64,000 nt of DNA from Thermothelomyces thermophilus ATCC 42464 (Eukaryota > Ascomycota > Sordariomycetes > Sordariales > Chaetomiaceae), in assembly GCF_000226095.1 (NCBI RefSeq), contig NC_016474.1:2356001-2420000 (forward strand), given 5' to 3'. Under the pieces are notes generated by a model. It worked only from the letters and a program-made list of their open reading frames with translations, was not told where the DNA came from and searched no databases. Positions 11,285-21,920 of this stretch are shown here, piece after piece; within the stretch, counting starts at the first letter, position 1; every line of letters begins with the position of its first letter. A program made the translations under genes and the position numbers.

Positions 11285-11664
11285 GGTTGATTGCACAGCT
11301 AACAGGCGAGATGGCCGCGAACGAGGCCAAGTGTGATGGCGGTCGGTGTTGGATAATGGATCGACAAAAAGTAACTTAGCTTCCAAAGAGACCGAAGAAG
11401 GGCTCGAGAGAGCGCGTGCAAGCAGCAAAGGCCGAAGAAAAAGGCAGAGACTTGAAGGAAAGGAGGGAATTCAAGGAAATAAGGGCACTGGCGTTAATCT
11501 ACGATTTATTGGCCCAGCTAATTCCAGGAACTTCTTTTACAAAGATGCACCATGACCTGACTTTGAATATGGGCGTGCTTCGATGAGGGCGCCGGCTTGA
11601 CTTGTAAATCCGCCGTAATAAAGTTTAAAAACAGAGGCTTCTCTGAAAAACTCGACTGAGAGAA

Positions 11665-11676
11665 GGGTTAGGGTTA
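11665..11676 (-). promoter_or_regulatory. Telobox-like element upstream of rcm1
   Basis: GGGTTAGGGTTA on the plus strand, about 380 bp upstream of the rcm1 start codon. In yeasts, Tbf1-type factors bind such repeats at genes for ribosome biogenesis; that this works here is inference. Confidence 0.4.
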
Positions 11677-11812
11677 ACTAGTAGAGGATCAGGAATCACA
11701 CGGACAACGTTGAGCTCTGAACAGGTCTTTGCGCGCCATCAACTACTATGCTTCTCGACAGCTGCAGTTGCAACCCTTTCCGTATATTTCCTGTCTCCTC
11801 CCCCACCCCAAA

Positions 11813-11813
<1 letters not shown>

Positions 11814-11845
<32 letters not shown>

Positions 11846-11871
11846 AAATAAAATAAAATAAAATAAAAAAA
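11814..11871 (+). repeat. Poly(A)30 followed by TAAAA pentamers
   Basis: A run of 30 A (11814..11843), then about five TAAAA units and a last A run. It resembles the 3' tail of a retroposon, but no element body was recognised on its left. Confidence 0.85.
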
Positions 11872-12428
11872 ATGAAAATGAAAATCCAAAGCACCTTCCC
11901 CAAAATGACTCCGCGGCCAGAGCTGCCTGCGGAGCGCTACGAGGCAACGGGTGTCGTGTGCCCACTGTTCCTCGGAGAATCGAAACAAAATCTACATACA
12001 TGGTTTCGAAGCGAAGTTTGTGCAGCTGGAGCTGGATTTTTTTCTTTTCTTATCTTTTTTTCCTTTTTCCTCCAGCCCAGCGCCCCAATGTGGTTCAGAG
12101 CCTGTCTGTCATGTCCATGTCATGAAAAGCAACAACCCCGCGCTGAGAAACCTGTTCAGCTTTCAACGAATCCAAAACAAATGGTATCCCCCAGCGGCTC
12201 CTTTCCCTGCCCAGCCGCTGCCGCAGCGGCCTGTCAAGACGCCCTCTATTTGTACCCGCTCTCCGTTTACCAAGTTGAACCGAGAAATGAAATGGCAGCA
12301 AGTTGATACATGCACATCTCAACACCGCCGAGAGAGAGAGAGAACGACGGGTCATGTGGTAAGAACCGTGAAGAGAAATTGTGGCCCTTTCTAAGGGTCG
12401 GTTACCAGGCAAAGCCGAGCTGCCTCTC

Positions 12429-13952
12429 CTACTTGCGGTGCCTCCGGGACGGGATACGGGCGTGGTGCAAGTGGTGGCGCGCATGGCGGTGGTGGAGAGC
12501 GTCGCTAGAGCCCGGCTGCTCGGCGGCGTCCTGGGTTGGAGCCGGCGACTGGACGTCGCGCTCATAGATCGTCTTCGTCTCCCACACCGTCACGGTGTCG
12601 TAGACGGTTGCGGTCCGCACACCCTTGGAGGTCGGCGACGGAGGGGCCTGAGTGGGCTCCTCCTCCTCCTCCTCCACCTTTGCGGCCGGCTGCTGCTCAG
12701 CGCGGGTGGAAGTGGGTACGGCAATCAGGGTGGTGGGCGAGGGGACCTTGATAACAGCCGCCCGAGTGGAAGAGGAGCTCGAGGCCGAGTTCGGGGCCGA
12801 GTCCGAGCTCGACGAGGAAGGAGTCGACGGAGAAGCTGAAGATTGATCGCCGCCGCCCAGACCCCAACCAGTGAGCGGGTTGTTGCCGGGCAGCTTCTCC
12901 AGCTTGCCGTCAACGACCTCGTCGATGGGGCACTTGATGTTGCAGGAAGTGCTGGGGTCGTTGACGCCGTACTTCAGGCCAGGGCACTTCTCAATACCGG
13001 CGTGCCCGGCGTCGCAAGTGTCGATGATGTGCTGGAGCTCCTCCTCGTCCCAGCCCGAGATGAAGTCGGCGTGAGCCGAGAAGCCGGTGACGTCGCCGTT
13101 GGAGAACACAAAGGGGCTCTTCTTCCCAAGAAGGTCCTGGAAGCGCGGCAGAAGCTTGTGGGTGTCCCAGTACGTCTCGTAGAAGATATGCGGGGTGTGG
13201 ATCCAGCCGGGGGGGCAGTCCTGCTTGCCATTGCCCGCGTCCGTGGGGAACTGCATGTTGTTCTTGTAGTCCTCCACGCCCGCCTCGGGATTGTAGCATG
13301 AGGGGAAGTGGACGTCGACGCGCATGGGCGAGGCGTAGCCGTCGCAGTCCTGGAAGGGGAAGCCGATGCCCGCGCCCTGGTTGTTCGGGTCGACGATGCC
13401 GGCCCGGGAGCCGTCCGAGTCGGGTGGGTAGCTGGGAGGATTGTAACTGGTGCGGGGGCAGGTGATCTGCACGGGCTGGATGGGCCCCTTGGAAGGATCC
13501 AGCTGGTTGGCGCCCGAGGTCGAGGGAGCCGTCCTCAGCATGGGGTCGCCGCTGACCATCTTGAGGCCGAGGGGGAAGGCCTTGATGTCGTCATTGGTGG
13601 GCTCGAAGAAGTAGTAGACGTTCATGTAGAACATGTCGACCGGCTCCAGGAGGTTGGTCACCGGGTCCTGGAAGTAGAGGGTCGGGAACCAGTAGGCGCT
13701 CAGATCGGCCTTGGGCAGGGCAGTGGTGCACTCGGACTGGCGGAGCAACTCGCCCGTCACGTTGAGGCCGAAGTTGCTGGCGCCCATGACGGTGTGCACG
13801 TGGCTAGACGGGCCGCCGGGCGAGACGATGGGGTCGGCACGGCAGGTCGTCAAGGGGCCCTTCCCGTAGTGGTGCAGCACGGCAAACGTGCGCTTGTCCT
13901 TGGCCGCGGCGGCGGTGGCGGCCAAGGTTGCCAGGACCGTAGCAAAGAGCAT
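12429..13952 (-). CDS. Secreted DUF1996 protein
   Basis: Single exon, 507 residues. A signal peptide (about 1-17) is followed by a DUF1996 domain (about 30-300) with the conserved SSHVHTVMGASNF block (His51, His53), several conserved cysteines and the CDGYASPMRVDVHFPSCY region. From about 370 the chain is Ser/Thr/Pro-rich with a short Glu run, likely O-glycosylated, ending in a His/Arg-rich tail. DUF1996 proteins are common secreted or wall-associated proteins of fungi with no proven biochemical activity. There is no GPI signal at the end. The start follows a pyrimidine-free A-rich leader and gives the signal peptide directly. Confidence 0.88.
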   Translation of the reverse strand: MLFATVLATLAATAAAAKDKRTFAVLHHYGKGPLTTCRADPIVSPGGPSSHVHTVMGASNFGLNVTGELLRQSECTTALPKADLSAYWFPTLYFQDPVTNLLEPVDMFYMNVYYFFEPTNDDIKAFPLGLKMVSGDPMLRTAPSTSGANQLDPSKGPIQPVQITCPRTSYNPPSYPPDSDGSRAGIVDPNNQGAGIGFPFQDCDGYASPMRVDVHFPSCYNPEAGVEDYKNNMQFPTDAGNGKQDCPPGWIHTPHIFYETYWDTHKLLPRFQDLLGKKSPFVFSNGDVTGFSAHADFISGWDEEELQHIIDTCDAGHAGIEKCPGLKYGVNDPSTSCNIKCPIDEVVDGKLEKLPGNNPLTGWGLGGGDQSSASPSTPSSSSSDSAPNSASSSSSTRAAVIKVPSPTTLIAVPTSTRAEQQPAAKVEEEEEEPTQAPPSPTSKGVRTATVYDTVTVWETKTIYERDVQSPAPTQDAAEQPGSSDALHHRHARHHLHHARIPSRRHRK

Positions 13953-16900
13953 CTTGGTTGCTTTTTTGGGTGCTGTGTCAAAGGATAGCCGGTTATGTCG
14001 TTGTCGTGTTGATCGTCCTCCCAGGAATCGAAAGGCAAGGAAGGGGGTTTGGTCGGCGAGTCTCTAGGACTGCGCAAGGTCGTCGTGTTCGGGTGTCAAA
14101 CACCAGTTGACACCGAGGAAATAGAGATAAGTTAGATAACTGGCCTTGTTCAAGAGACCGTCGGCTGCTGCGATTGGAGATCGGGTCGAATTTTTCGAGG
14201 TCAGACAGCCCACGTCAAGCGAACAGAAAGGAGAAAGAAAGCAAGCCGCGCCGAGCAAGCTCGGCAACCGATGAAAGGGAGTGTAAGTCACAAGCACACC
14301 TAGGCACTGGTAGATCAAAAGGAAGGACCGGCAAGACTGCCTGAACAAAGGAATGACAAAGGGTAGCCCGTTGAGGTGAGGGAATTGGGAGGGAGAGAGG
14401 AGAAAGGAGAGTCCAGATGACAGTGGGCTGTTGGGTGGGTGGACCGGGTTTATAGTTCTCATACACTACACTACCCTTCACGACCGAGTCTACGGCCCGC
14501 CTCTCTGGACGACCCTGGGCCTGCGCCCGTGGTGGTGTACTATGTACTGTGTATGTGGTACACTACATGTGCAACACGTTTGCCATCGCCGCTCGCCTGC
14601 ATGGTTGGTCCCTCACCCCGGCACACTTGGCAAGGCACTTGCGGGTCCGGACTAGACTGAACTCGGGTCGTTCGTGGTGACTTGTGGGTGCTTTGACAGC
14701 CTGAAGACGAGGGGTCCTGTGTTCTGGACTGCGGTCAGGCTCTTTTCGGACCCCCACCGGCCAGGACATCAGGACCTGAGAAAGCAACAAGTCATCCAGC
14801 CGGCCAACCTTACTCTGTATTGTACATAGTACACTACCTACTGTACTCAAGTAGTACTGTACTAAGCATGTATGTAATCCGTACATAATTACATACAAGT
14901 ATGTATGCACATTCAGCCAACTCTACGTTCCGGCCCAACAACTCCACCGCCTCGTGCTCCCTGGTCGGCTGTTGGCGCCTGCAAGGAAGTCGTGCCATGT
15001 CCTCCTCTCCCTTCCTGTCTCGGTCAATCAGCCTCAGAGTAATGTCAAAACGAGGTATGCAACGACCTCAAGCGCTGAGTATCGGGGCCGCAGTTGTCTC
15101 CCTCTCAGCGACTGCTGAGATGGAGGATTTGGGGGGTGTGGGGGGAGGGGGAAATTCCCTTCAGGGGTAAGGTGGCACACCAAAGAGGAAAAAGGCCGTG
15201 GTCCTTGCGCTGTACCTGCGTCTTGCAGATGCCGCAGCGTGTCATTGGATGGCACATTTTTTTATTTTCCTTTCCAAGACCGGAACTGCAGGATTCTCTT
15301 GACAGAAGAAGCCCTGCTCTGGTTCCTCTGTTCGGCAAAAAGAAGAGGAGCAAATAAGAAAGAAAGAAAGGAAGAAAAAGAAAAAAAAAAGAAAAAAAAC
15401 TCAAAGTCGCTACATCTACCCGTAGTTGGCTATTTCTATCTGTGGCATTCAATAGGAAAAAGAGAAAATAGTGTATTGAGAAGACAACTGCCCGTTTGAC
15501 AGATTTCCTAAGCAAACATCGATTTTGCACCCACCAGTGTCGTGTCTGAAATACGCACCCGGCGACAAACAGAACAGATCTCGACCGGCCCCAAAAGTTC
15601 CTTTTTTGACAGCTGAACCAGAACCGGGCTCTTGGGCCCGTAGTTTCCAACCCATGTTGGGTTTGTGGTCTCCCGGAAGGTTCGGCCGCGGCACACCCCT
15701 GCCGCCTCCAACGGCCCTACTTGCTCGTGGCTCTTGCCTAGTGTAGTAAATCAAGAAACCTTCCTCAGGGCACACGGGGCACACGGGGCACATGCCAACG
15801 GAAAACTTGCATTCGCAGACCATATATCGTGTGGATATCTCGTTTAATAGCCACGCCTCGCTGTTACACTAGTGTAATCCGTACATAGTAGAACGTTTGT
15901 TGCTCTGCTGCCGCGCGGTTGATCGTCCCATCCTTGCAGTTCCTCAAGCGGGCCGGGAAGGTTCCAGGCACAGCGATGTCAAACCGCCCAATCGGGCTGC
16001 GCGAATCCGCCAAGGCCAAACTTTGAGAGGGGCAAGCCCAGGTCGATGTTTCCTTGAAACGTGCCATTTCAAGCCTTGATCCTAGTCAACGTCAAGCGAC
16101 AAGTTCCAGAAACCGCTTTCAGAACTTCGCGCCCCTCTCAGCGGCCCCCCAGAGACGGCATCCCCAGGAACGGAATTGGCAGGGAGAGCCCGTCACAAGT
16201 TTGACCCGGCCGGCGTTTGCTTGTTTCATGTTTCAATAGTGTACTTACCATTTTTATTGCCGCCGCCTTCTTGCACTGGCTGCGGTGTGCTGGGTTATTT
16301 TTGCTTATATTAACTAGTTATACATAGAAGTCGACCGGCACCAAGCACGCGCGCGGCACTTGTCAGGAGAAGGGTCAATTACTGGGCCGGCCGTAAGCTG
16401 GTTTCAGGAGCACGCTGGCTGCGCTTGCGGGAGTTCCATAGGGGTTTTGACAAGAGGGACAGCCCGTTTTCTCAGACTTGCTGTCGTTGTCATTGCCAGC
16501 AGTCAGCGCCCGCTTCCGCTGCCCGTTCATACCCCTTGAACCCAGCTCTCTCCCCTCACGGGCGGAGACATTCATTCGTGCGACAACGGCGCCAGTCCGT
16601 ACAAGTCATTGGCCATCTTGTTCCCAGCCACCATTGCCAAGGAGAGCCCGCTCTCCTGTGGCTGAGCGGTAAGAAGCACGGGGCCGTTTGCCCGCCCCTG
16701 GGACCGTCCGGGCCCCATCTCCCACATGCTCTGAACCGCCAACAGGGGCTCGTCCGCCAGGAGACGCAAAGGCCAGGTCAGGTCGCTCAACAGCCATTCT
16801 TCGCCGCATTCTAATAGTTATGTCCCGTCATTAATGCATGCCGTGCCTTCAACGAGATGAATGACGTGGCCCTGGCTCATGGGGCCGCGCTTGACCCAAC

Positions 16901-17082
16901 CTTGACTCCATCAGGAACCAACCAGCCAATGCCGTGGGGCTTGCGGAAGCTGTGGAGTTCATTCAGCCTTTGCGAGCGGTTCAGCAAGAAAACTGTGAGC
17001 TTGTCGAGCACATGTCGAATACTGGCTAATTACTAAAGCAAACTCCATCTGAAAATTACACCTGTTGCCACCCGGATGTGCC

Positions 17083-17084
<2 letters not shown>

Positions 17085-17139
<55 letters not shown>
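17085..17139 (+). repeat. Poly(T) tract of 55
   Basis: Uninterrupted T homopolymer (poly-A on the minus strand), the longest in the window. Exact length may be an assembly artefact. Confidence 0.85.
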
Positions 17140-17641
17140 CAAAGAGCCGTGGAAGAAGAATACGCAAGCCTAGCCAAACGCGATGTTCAACGCTCTCCTA
17201 GGCCCCTCGGATCCGATGCTTCTCGGTTGCTTCCTTTATATAGGAGGTCTCCCGTTTGGGAATGAGGGAATCCTTTCCCCTTATTCGATCCTACAATACA
17301 AGGAGGCCGGAGGTCTCACAGGGTATGGATTAATATAATAGTGTATAAGCCGCTCAGCCATAATTATGGAAACCGAGTTCCACGATCTTTGCCTCGGACT
17401 CCTTTCCAGGCTTTTAGTGAACCTTTCCCTGGTGTGCAATCCATACAATAGTACACTATTATACCATATATTGTACACAGTATGCCGCCGACTCATTCCC
17501 CGCACTCCAGCGCCTTTTGGAGCAGAGCATATCCGTAGCCACCTTTGATCTCGCCCTTTCCAAGAAAACACAAGAACGAAGAGCGAAGAAGTGGAAAATA
17601 AATATTTTTGTAAGAACAAATAATCAGAGTAAGAAACAGAG

Positions 17642-17644
<3 letters not shown>

Positions 17645-17695
<51 letters not shown>
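17645..17695 (+). repeat. (GA)25 microsatellite
   Basis: Perfect dinucleotide repeat beginning about 25 bp past the tfc4 stop codon, so probably within its 3' UTR as (TC)n. Confidence 0.95.
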
Positions 17696-17698
<3 letters not shown>

Positions 17699-17719
17699 AG
17701 GGGGGAAGGTGAGCACAGC

Positions 17720-20700
17720 TCACTCCAGGATTAGCCACTCTTCGGCCACCCCCCTCGCACCCTCCACGTCCCCCAGCAGGTAGCACAGCGTCCGGACGTT
17801 GTACGCCGCCTCCACCCTCAGGTCCTCGTCCCCCATCACCCCTCCGCCGTCCGCCCTGCCCTCCGCCAGCACCCGCTTGTAGTACTCCACCGCCAAGCTG
17901 GCCAGCCCGACTAGCGAATACGCGCGGGCAATGTTGAAGTGGGCCTCCTGCCGCTGGGCCACATTGCCGCCCGCATTGCGCAGCCGGTCCTCGTAGTACC
18001 GAAACAGGAAGGCGAACCCCTGGGTGAGCAGGTACTGCCGGTTGGTGGCCTGGCGCTTGAGCGCGTAGTGTACGTACGCGAGCCCCGTGCTGAGGTTGAT
18101 GAGCGGGTTGGTCGGGTCGAGCGAGGCGGCGCGCGCAAAGTACGAGAGCGCGTAGGTGTAGGACGTCGTTGTGAAGAGGATGTGTCCGTAGATGGTCAGG
18201 AGCGCGACGTCGAGGCCGATGTCGTGGTCCGGTGCCGACTTGCTGTTGGGATCCGCGCTTGTTGCCGGCGCATCCGTTCCCGTTATGGCGGTGTTGTTTT
18301 CGCGGCGCATGACGATGTTGTCCATCGTCTTGATCTGGCGGAGGATGAACTTCTGCGCCGGGCCCGAGGTGTACCATGACACGGGCGTCTGGCAAACGCG
18401 GCACATAGCCGAGAACATGCGGTACGAGTCTGTGCCCGGCATGTAGTCGCGCATAAAATAGCGGGCGATGGCGACGCAGGTTTCTTCGTCGCCTGCGTAG
18501 ACCGCGCATGAGGCCCAGGCGACGTGGATGAGGAACGTCGATTCGGCCGACGTCCACACTATGGAGTCGCGGGCCGCGTGGCAGACCACGTACGCCTCGC
18601 GATGCTGGCCAGCGCGGACCAGGGCGAAAGCGTAGTTGAGGAAGAGGTCGAGCCAGGTGTCGAAGTCGATGCCCCGGTGCTCGGAGGGGAACTTCACCGG
18701 CACCCTGACGGCGTTCTCCTGACCCTCGGCGGGGGCGAGGTTCTGCCGCAGACGCTCCTCCATGGCGGCCAGCTTCATGTTCCTCGCGGGCACAGCTGCC
18801 TGCCCTTGCACGTTGGCACCGTAGCCTAAGAACTTGATGTACTTCTCCCACGGGTAGAACTGCTTGTAGGACCGGAAGTCGTCGATGAGATGCTTGGCTG
18901 CCTTCATCCACTCTGCCTTGGCCTGCTCGTCTCCGGCTAAGGCTCGATCTTGGACCTCCCGCAGCCGCTGGAAGTTCTTGGCCGCCTCGGCCGTCATTTC
19001 GAGCTCCTGCTGCCGCCTCTTCTCGGCGTTGATTAGACGCCTCGGCACGTAGTTCGACTTCTTGTTCGGGTCCCTAGGTCTTCGGGGCCGCGGTTTGCCC
19101 TCTCTCGGCTTCCGCGGCCCGTACGGTCCCCTGCGCCGCCCCGTGCCGTCCCCCCCTCTCGCCTCCAAATTCATGGCTTCGCGCACCAGGAGGAAGGCTT
19201 CTTCCCGGCCTTCCTGCATCTCCTCACCTTCGTACATGTTGGCGAGCTGCACGCGCGCCTCAATATGGTCCTCGTCCTCCTCAATGGCGGCAATAAAACA
19301 CTCTTCCGCAGCAGCCTTCTCTCCTCGCGCCATGTGGTATCGGCCCTGACAGACCGAGAAATCCGCATCTAGGGTAATGTCCCCGGTCGTCATAGCGATG
19401 TGCCGGTAAAGGTCGAGGTAGCGGATCGCCTCGTCAGGCCTATCGCGGTCCAGCAGTGTGACCGCAATGTCCTTGAGACAGTCCGGGAAGTCCATAAAGT
19501 CCTCCTGCCTCGTGGGATCGAGCAGCTGCAGGTGCAGATTCGCCTCGTACTCGGAACCCAGCTTGCTTCGATAAACATACAGCTTCGCGCGCAGGTCAAC
19601 CGGAAGCCCCTGTCCGTAGCTCTGCGGCGGGAACCTGGCAGGCTCGAACTCGGGAACCTCGATTCGCCTGTCGTCTTGGATGTCCCATTCCCTGTCATCA
19701 TCCAGCCATCGGTCCCAGTACGTCTCTGTCTTCCTCCCCAACAACCAGCGAGAAATCTCCTTTAGCTCCCGCACGCCCTCCTGCCACTGCTCGAGGATGG
19801 TGAAGAACTCCAGGTAGATTCTTAGATCCGACCACTCAAACCACCCCTCTTCGGCCTCAAACGTGCCCTCGGCCTGCAGATGATCTATCAACCGCCTGTA
19901 CGCGCCGCGCGCGATGTCGGCGCCCTTCCTCCGGTCCTTGACGTCAAGCGCAACGTCGGCAATGTTGCGCACCGTGCGGATGTTCCACGGCCGGTAGCTA
20001 AGCGCCTTCTGGTACTCGGCCAGCGCCTTGCTAGAGTTGCCCTGCATCATGATGACGTCGGCCCGGCCGGTGCGGGCCGTGATGTTGGAGCGGTCCGTCT
20101 CGAGCGCCTGGGTGTAGCAAGCGTACGCGCGCGCCAGCACCTCGTCCTTCTCGGGCGTGCCATCCTCGAGTTCCTCGAGACACTCGAGCGCGTATTCGGC
20201 CGTGGAAATCCACTGGGCCACGTCGCGGGGTGTTAGGTGCGCGGCCGAGATGCGGCACCAGATGGCCTGCTCGCGGTTGCCGAGGGTTTCGTGTACCGTG
20301 GAGAGGAGCATCCAGGCGTTGAAGACCTCGCTGTTGATACGTATGACCTCGGAGAGGTGGGCGATGGTTTTGTCATAGTCCTTCTGTTGGAAGGCTTCGT
20401 TGGCGAGGGACATGCGGAACTGGATATCTGGCGGGAGCTTAGCTGCTTTCCGGGGACCGGTGGTTCGCCGTGGTTTGGGCTTCCGGCCGCCTGCTTTGCG
20501 AGGTGGTGGTGGTTGGTAGGGCAAGCCGGCTGCTTCGGCTCGCTGACGAGCGACAAAGGCTTCTTGTTGGAGGTCGAATCGCTCGACCTCGGCGCGGAGC
20601 TCGAGGGCGTCCGAGTCGGCAGAGATGTTACTCGCCACCTCGTCCTCGTCGTCGTCCTGCATAGTTTCCAGCTCTGGAGCGTTCCCTTGATACAGACTTG

Positions 20701-20779
20701 GATCTACCATGTTGATGGAGAACTTGGTCGGTGGGCGCACAGCAGGTGGCGCTGGCCCGTCCATGTCCATGTTGTCCAT
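17720..20779 (-). CDS. tfc4: TFIIIC subunit Tfc4/Sfc4 (tau131), TPR protein
   Basis: Single exon; 1019 residues from the first in-frame ATG (MDNMDMDGPAPPAV). The frame stays open about eight codons further upstream without an ATG, so an upstream coding exon ending at a TTCAG acceptor is possible. After an acidic N terminus and a basic Pro/Arg linker (about 95-120), TPR repeats begin (IQFRMSLANEAFQQKDYDKTIAHLSEVI...), with a second TPR group about 400-560, a basic RRP/RKP linker near 555-590, and C-terminal TPRs. This layout is that of Tfc4/GTF3C3, which bridges TFIIIC to TFIIIB (Brf1, Bdp1) for RNA polymerase III transcription of tRNA genes. Length matches the family (about 1,000). Confidence 0.92.
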   Translation of the reverse strand: MDNMDMDGPAPPAVRPPTKFSINMVDPSLYQGNAPELETMQDDDEDEVASNISADSDALELRAEVERFDLQQEAFVARQRAEAAGLPYQPPPPRKAGGRKPKPRRTTGPRKAAKLPPDIQFRMSLANEAFQQKDYDKTIAHLSEVIRINSEVFNAWMLLSTVHETLGNREQAIWCRISAAHLTPRDVAQWISTAEYALECLEELEDGTPEKDEVLARAYACYTQALETDRSNITARTGRADVIMMQGNSSKALAEYQKALSYRPWNIRTVRNIADVALDVKDRRKGADIARGAYRRLIDHLQAEGTFEAEEGWFEWSDLRIYLEFFTILEQWQEGVRELKEISRWLLGRKTETYWDRWLDDDREWDIQDDRRIEVPEFEPARFPPQSYGQGLPVDLRAKLYVYRSKLGSEYEANLHLQLLDPTRQEDFMDFPDCLKDIAVTLLDRDRPDEAIRYLDLYRHIAMTTGDITLDADFSVCQGRYHMARGEKAAAEECFIAAIEEDEDHIEARVQLANMYEGEEMQEGREEAFLLVREAMNLEARGGDGTGRRRGPYGPRKPREGKPRPRRPRDPNKKSNYVPRRLINAEKRRQQELEMTAEAAKNFQRLREVQDRALAGDEQAKAEWMKAAKHLIDDFRSYKQFYPWEKYIKFLGYGANVQGQAAVPARNMKLAAMEERLRQNLAPAEGQENAVRVPVKFPSEHRGIDFDTWLDLFLNYAFALVRAGQHREAYVVCHAARDSIVWTSAESTFLIHVAWASCAVYAGDEETCVAIARYFMRDYMPGTDSYRMFSAMCRVCQTPVSWYTSGPAQKFILRQIKTMDNIVMRRENNTAITGTDAPATSADPNSKSAPDHDIGLDVALLTIYGHILFTTTSYTYALSYFARAASLDPTNPLINLSTGLAYVHYALKRQATNRQYLLTQGFAFLFRYYEDRLRNAGGNVAQRQEAHFNIARAYSLVGLASLAVEYYKRVLAEGRADGGGVMGDEDLRVEAAYNVRTLCYLLGDVEGARGVAEEWLILE

Positions 20780-21920
20780 CTTTGGGCTCGTCGCTGAAGT
20801 CAAATCATAGGATACGATGCTTCAGAAGCGCTCAATGGATCGGTCAACCGAACCGGAAATTTAAAGTATCCTGCGTGATGATGGCAGGTTCACCTGTTTG
20901 TCGTCTTCCACGATCCTCCTTGGGCTTGAGTGGGTGGCACTGAAGACGATGTTAGTCGAAATATTTTCTGGAGTTCTCGACTCGCGCCTTTGTCCTCTTC
21001 TTTTCCCGCCTATTGATCCCAACTGTTGTCTTATTCAATCAACATCAAGAGAACAATGTCTCTCCAATTAATCATCGATATCAGCTTGATAAGACTTGTT
21101 GAGCGAGACTTGAGTTGTGAGTAGTTGTTAAGTTACTTCTGCAAGTGTAGGAAGAAGTTGCGTCGGGTTCAGAAAGAATCGTGATAAACACATACTGTGC
21201 GCATCGCCAATCCGCACTCAAGACTCTATCTCGGTCAAACTCGAGACTCGGACATCGGTCATAGATAATTACGAGGACGCGAGAGCATATAGCCCATTCG
21301 ACCCCATAACAAAGTCCTGCGGTACGTGCGCACACTCTGTCGAGGACATAAGTTGTCGAATGATAGAAGCAGTTTGTACAGTGCGGATAGCGCTGCCTTT
21401 TCACAGTAGGTCTTGACTATTAGTTACTTCGTACATACATCCCGTACGTGCCTTACCTTCAAGCAGGAAAGATCTTGGAGATGCCTCGTTACGGCCACTT
21501 TGAGGCCTTTGCAGTATAGATGCGGAAAGACTAAAGCAGCAGGAAAAAAATCGTAGATTATCACCCGTCGGGTAGAAACGCCATTACTACGCTATTCAGC
21601 TCCCCTCCCAGAATCGTGAATACCTAGATTCCCTCCCTTTTTTACATGTGCAACCGGCGACGCGATTGTACCGGCTTCCAGATCGCAACCAAAGCCCAGG
21701 TGGGAATGCCCATGTCGCTCGCCAAAGGGACCACGAACCACCTCAACAAGTGCCCGACCTTAACTCCCAAGCGTACACGCGGGCTTGAAGCAAGAATGTT
21801 AGGCAAGTATGCTTCTTGAAAGACTGGAAGTCGCTCAGTCCACCCCATCGGTATAGCCATTTAATGCCCCAGAACGCTTTCCTGTGTTCTCGTCGCCGTC
21901 TCGAAAAGGGAAGAGGGCTC
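20780..21920. other. Intergenic region between vts1 and tfc4, no gene seen
   Basis: About 1.1 kb holding the vts1 3' UTR and the tfc4 promoter. Only short frames, none with a recognisable domain. Confidence 0.55.

Larger units (their letters stand above)
11285..12428. promoter_or_regulatory. rcm1 upstream region / DUF1996 gene 3' region
   Basis: About 1.1 kb. It contains two tandem telomere-like units at 11665..11676 (reading AACCCTAACCCT towards rcm1), and a long A tract followed by TAAAA pentamers at 11814..11871. No protein gene could be supported. Confidence 0.55.
13953..17719. other. 3.8-kb intergenic region, no gene seen
   Basis: Upstream of the DUF1996 gene and downstream of tfc4. 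Open frames are short and mutually overlapping, with no recognisable domain. It contains a GTAC-rich patch (about 14820-14905), GTAATCCGTACATA sites at 14874..14887 and 15874..15887, a run of 55 T at 17085..17139 and a GA microsatellite next to tfc4. Confidence 0.6.

Noticed and set aside
13308-13988. 226-codon plus-strand open frame
   Set aside because: Antisense to the DUF1996 gene, with no domain of its own.
17493-18911. 472-codon minus-strand open frame
   Set aside because: Alternative frame of tfc4, extremely rich in Arg/His/Pro, and runs into the GA microsatellite.
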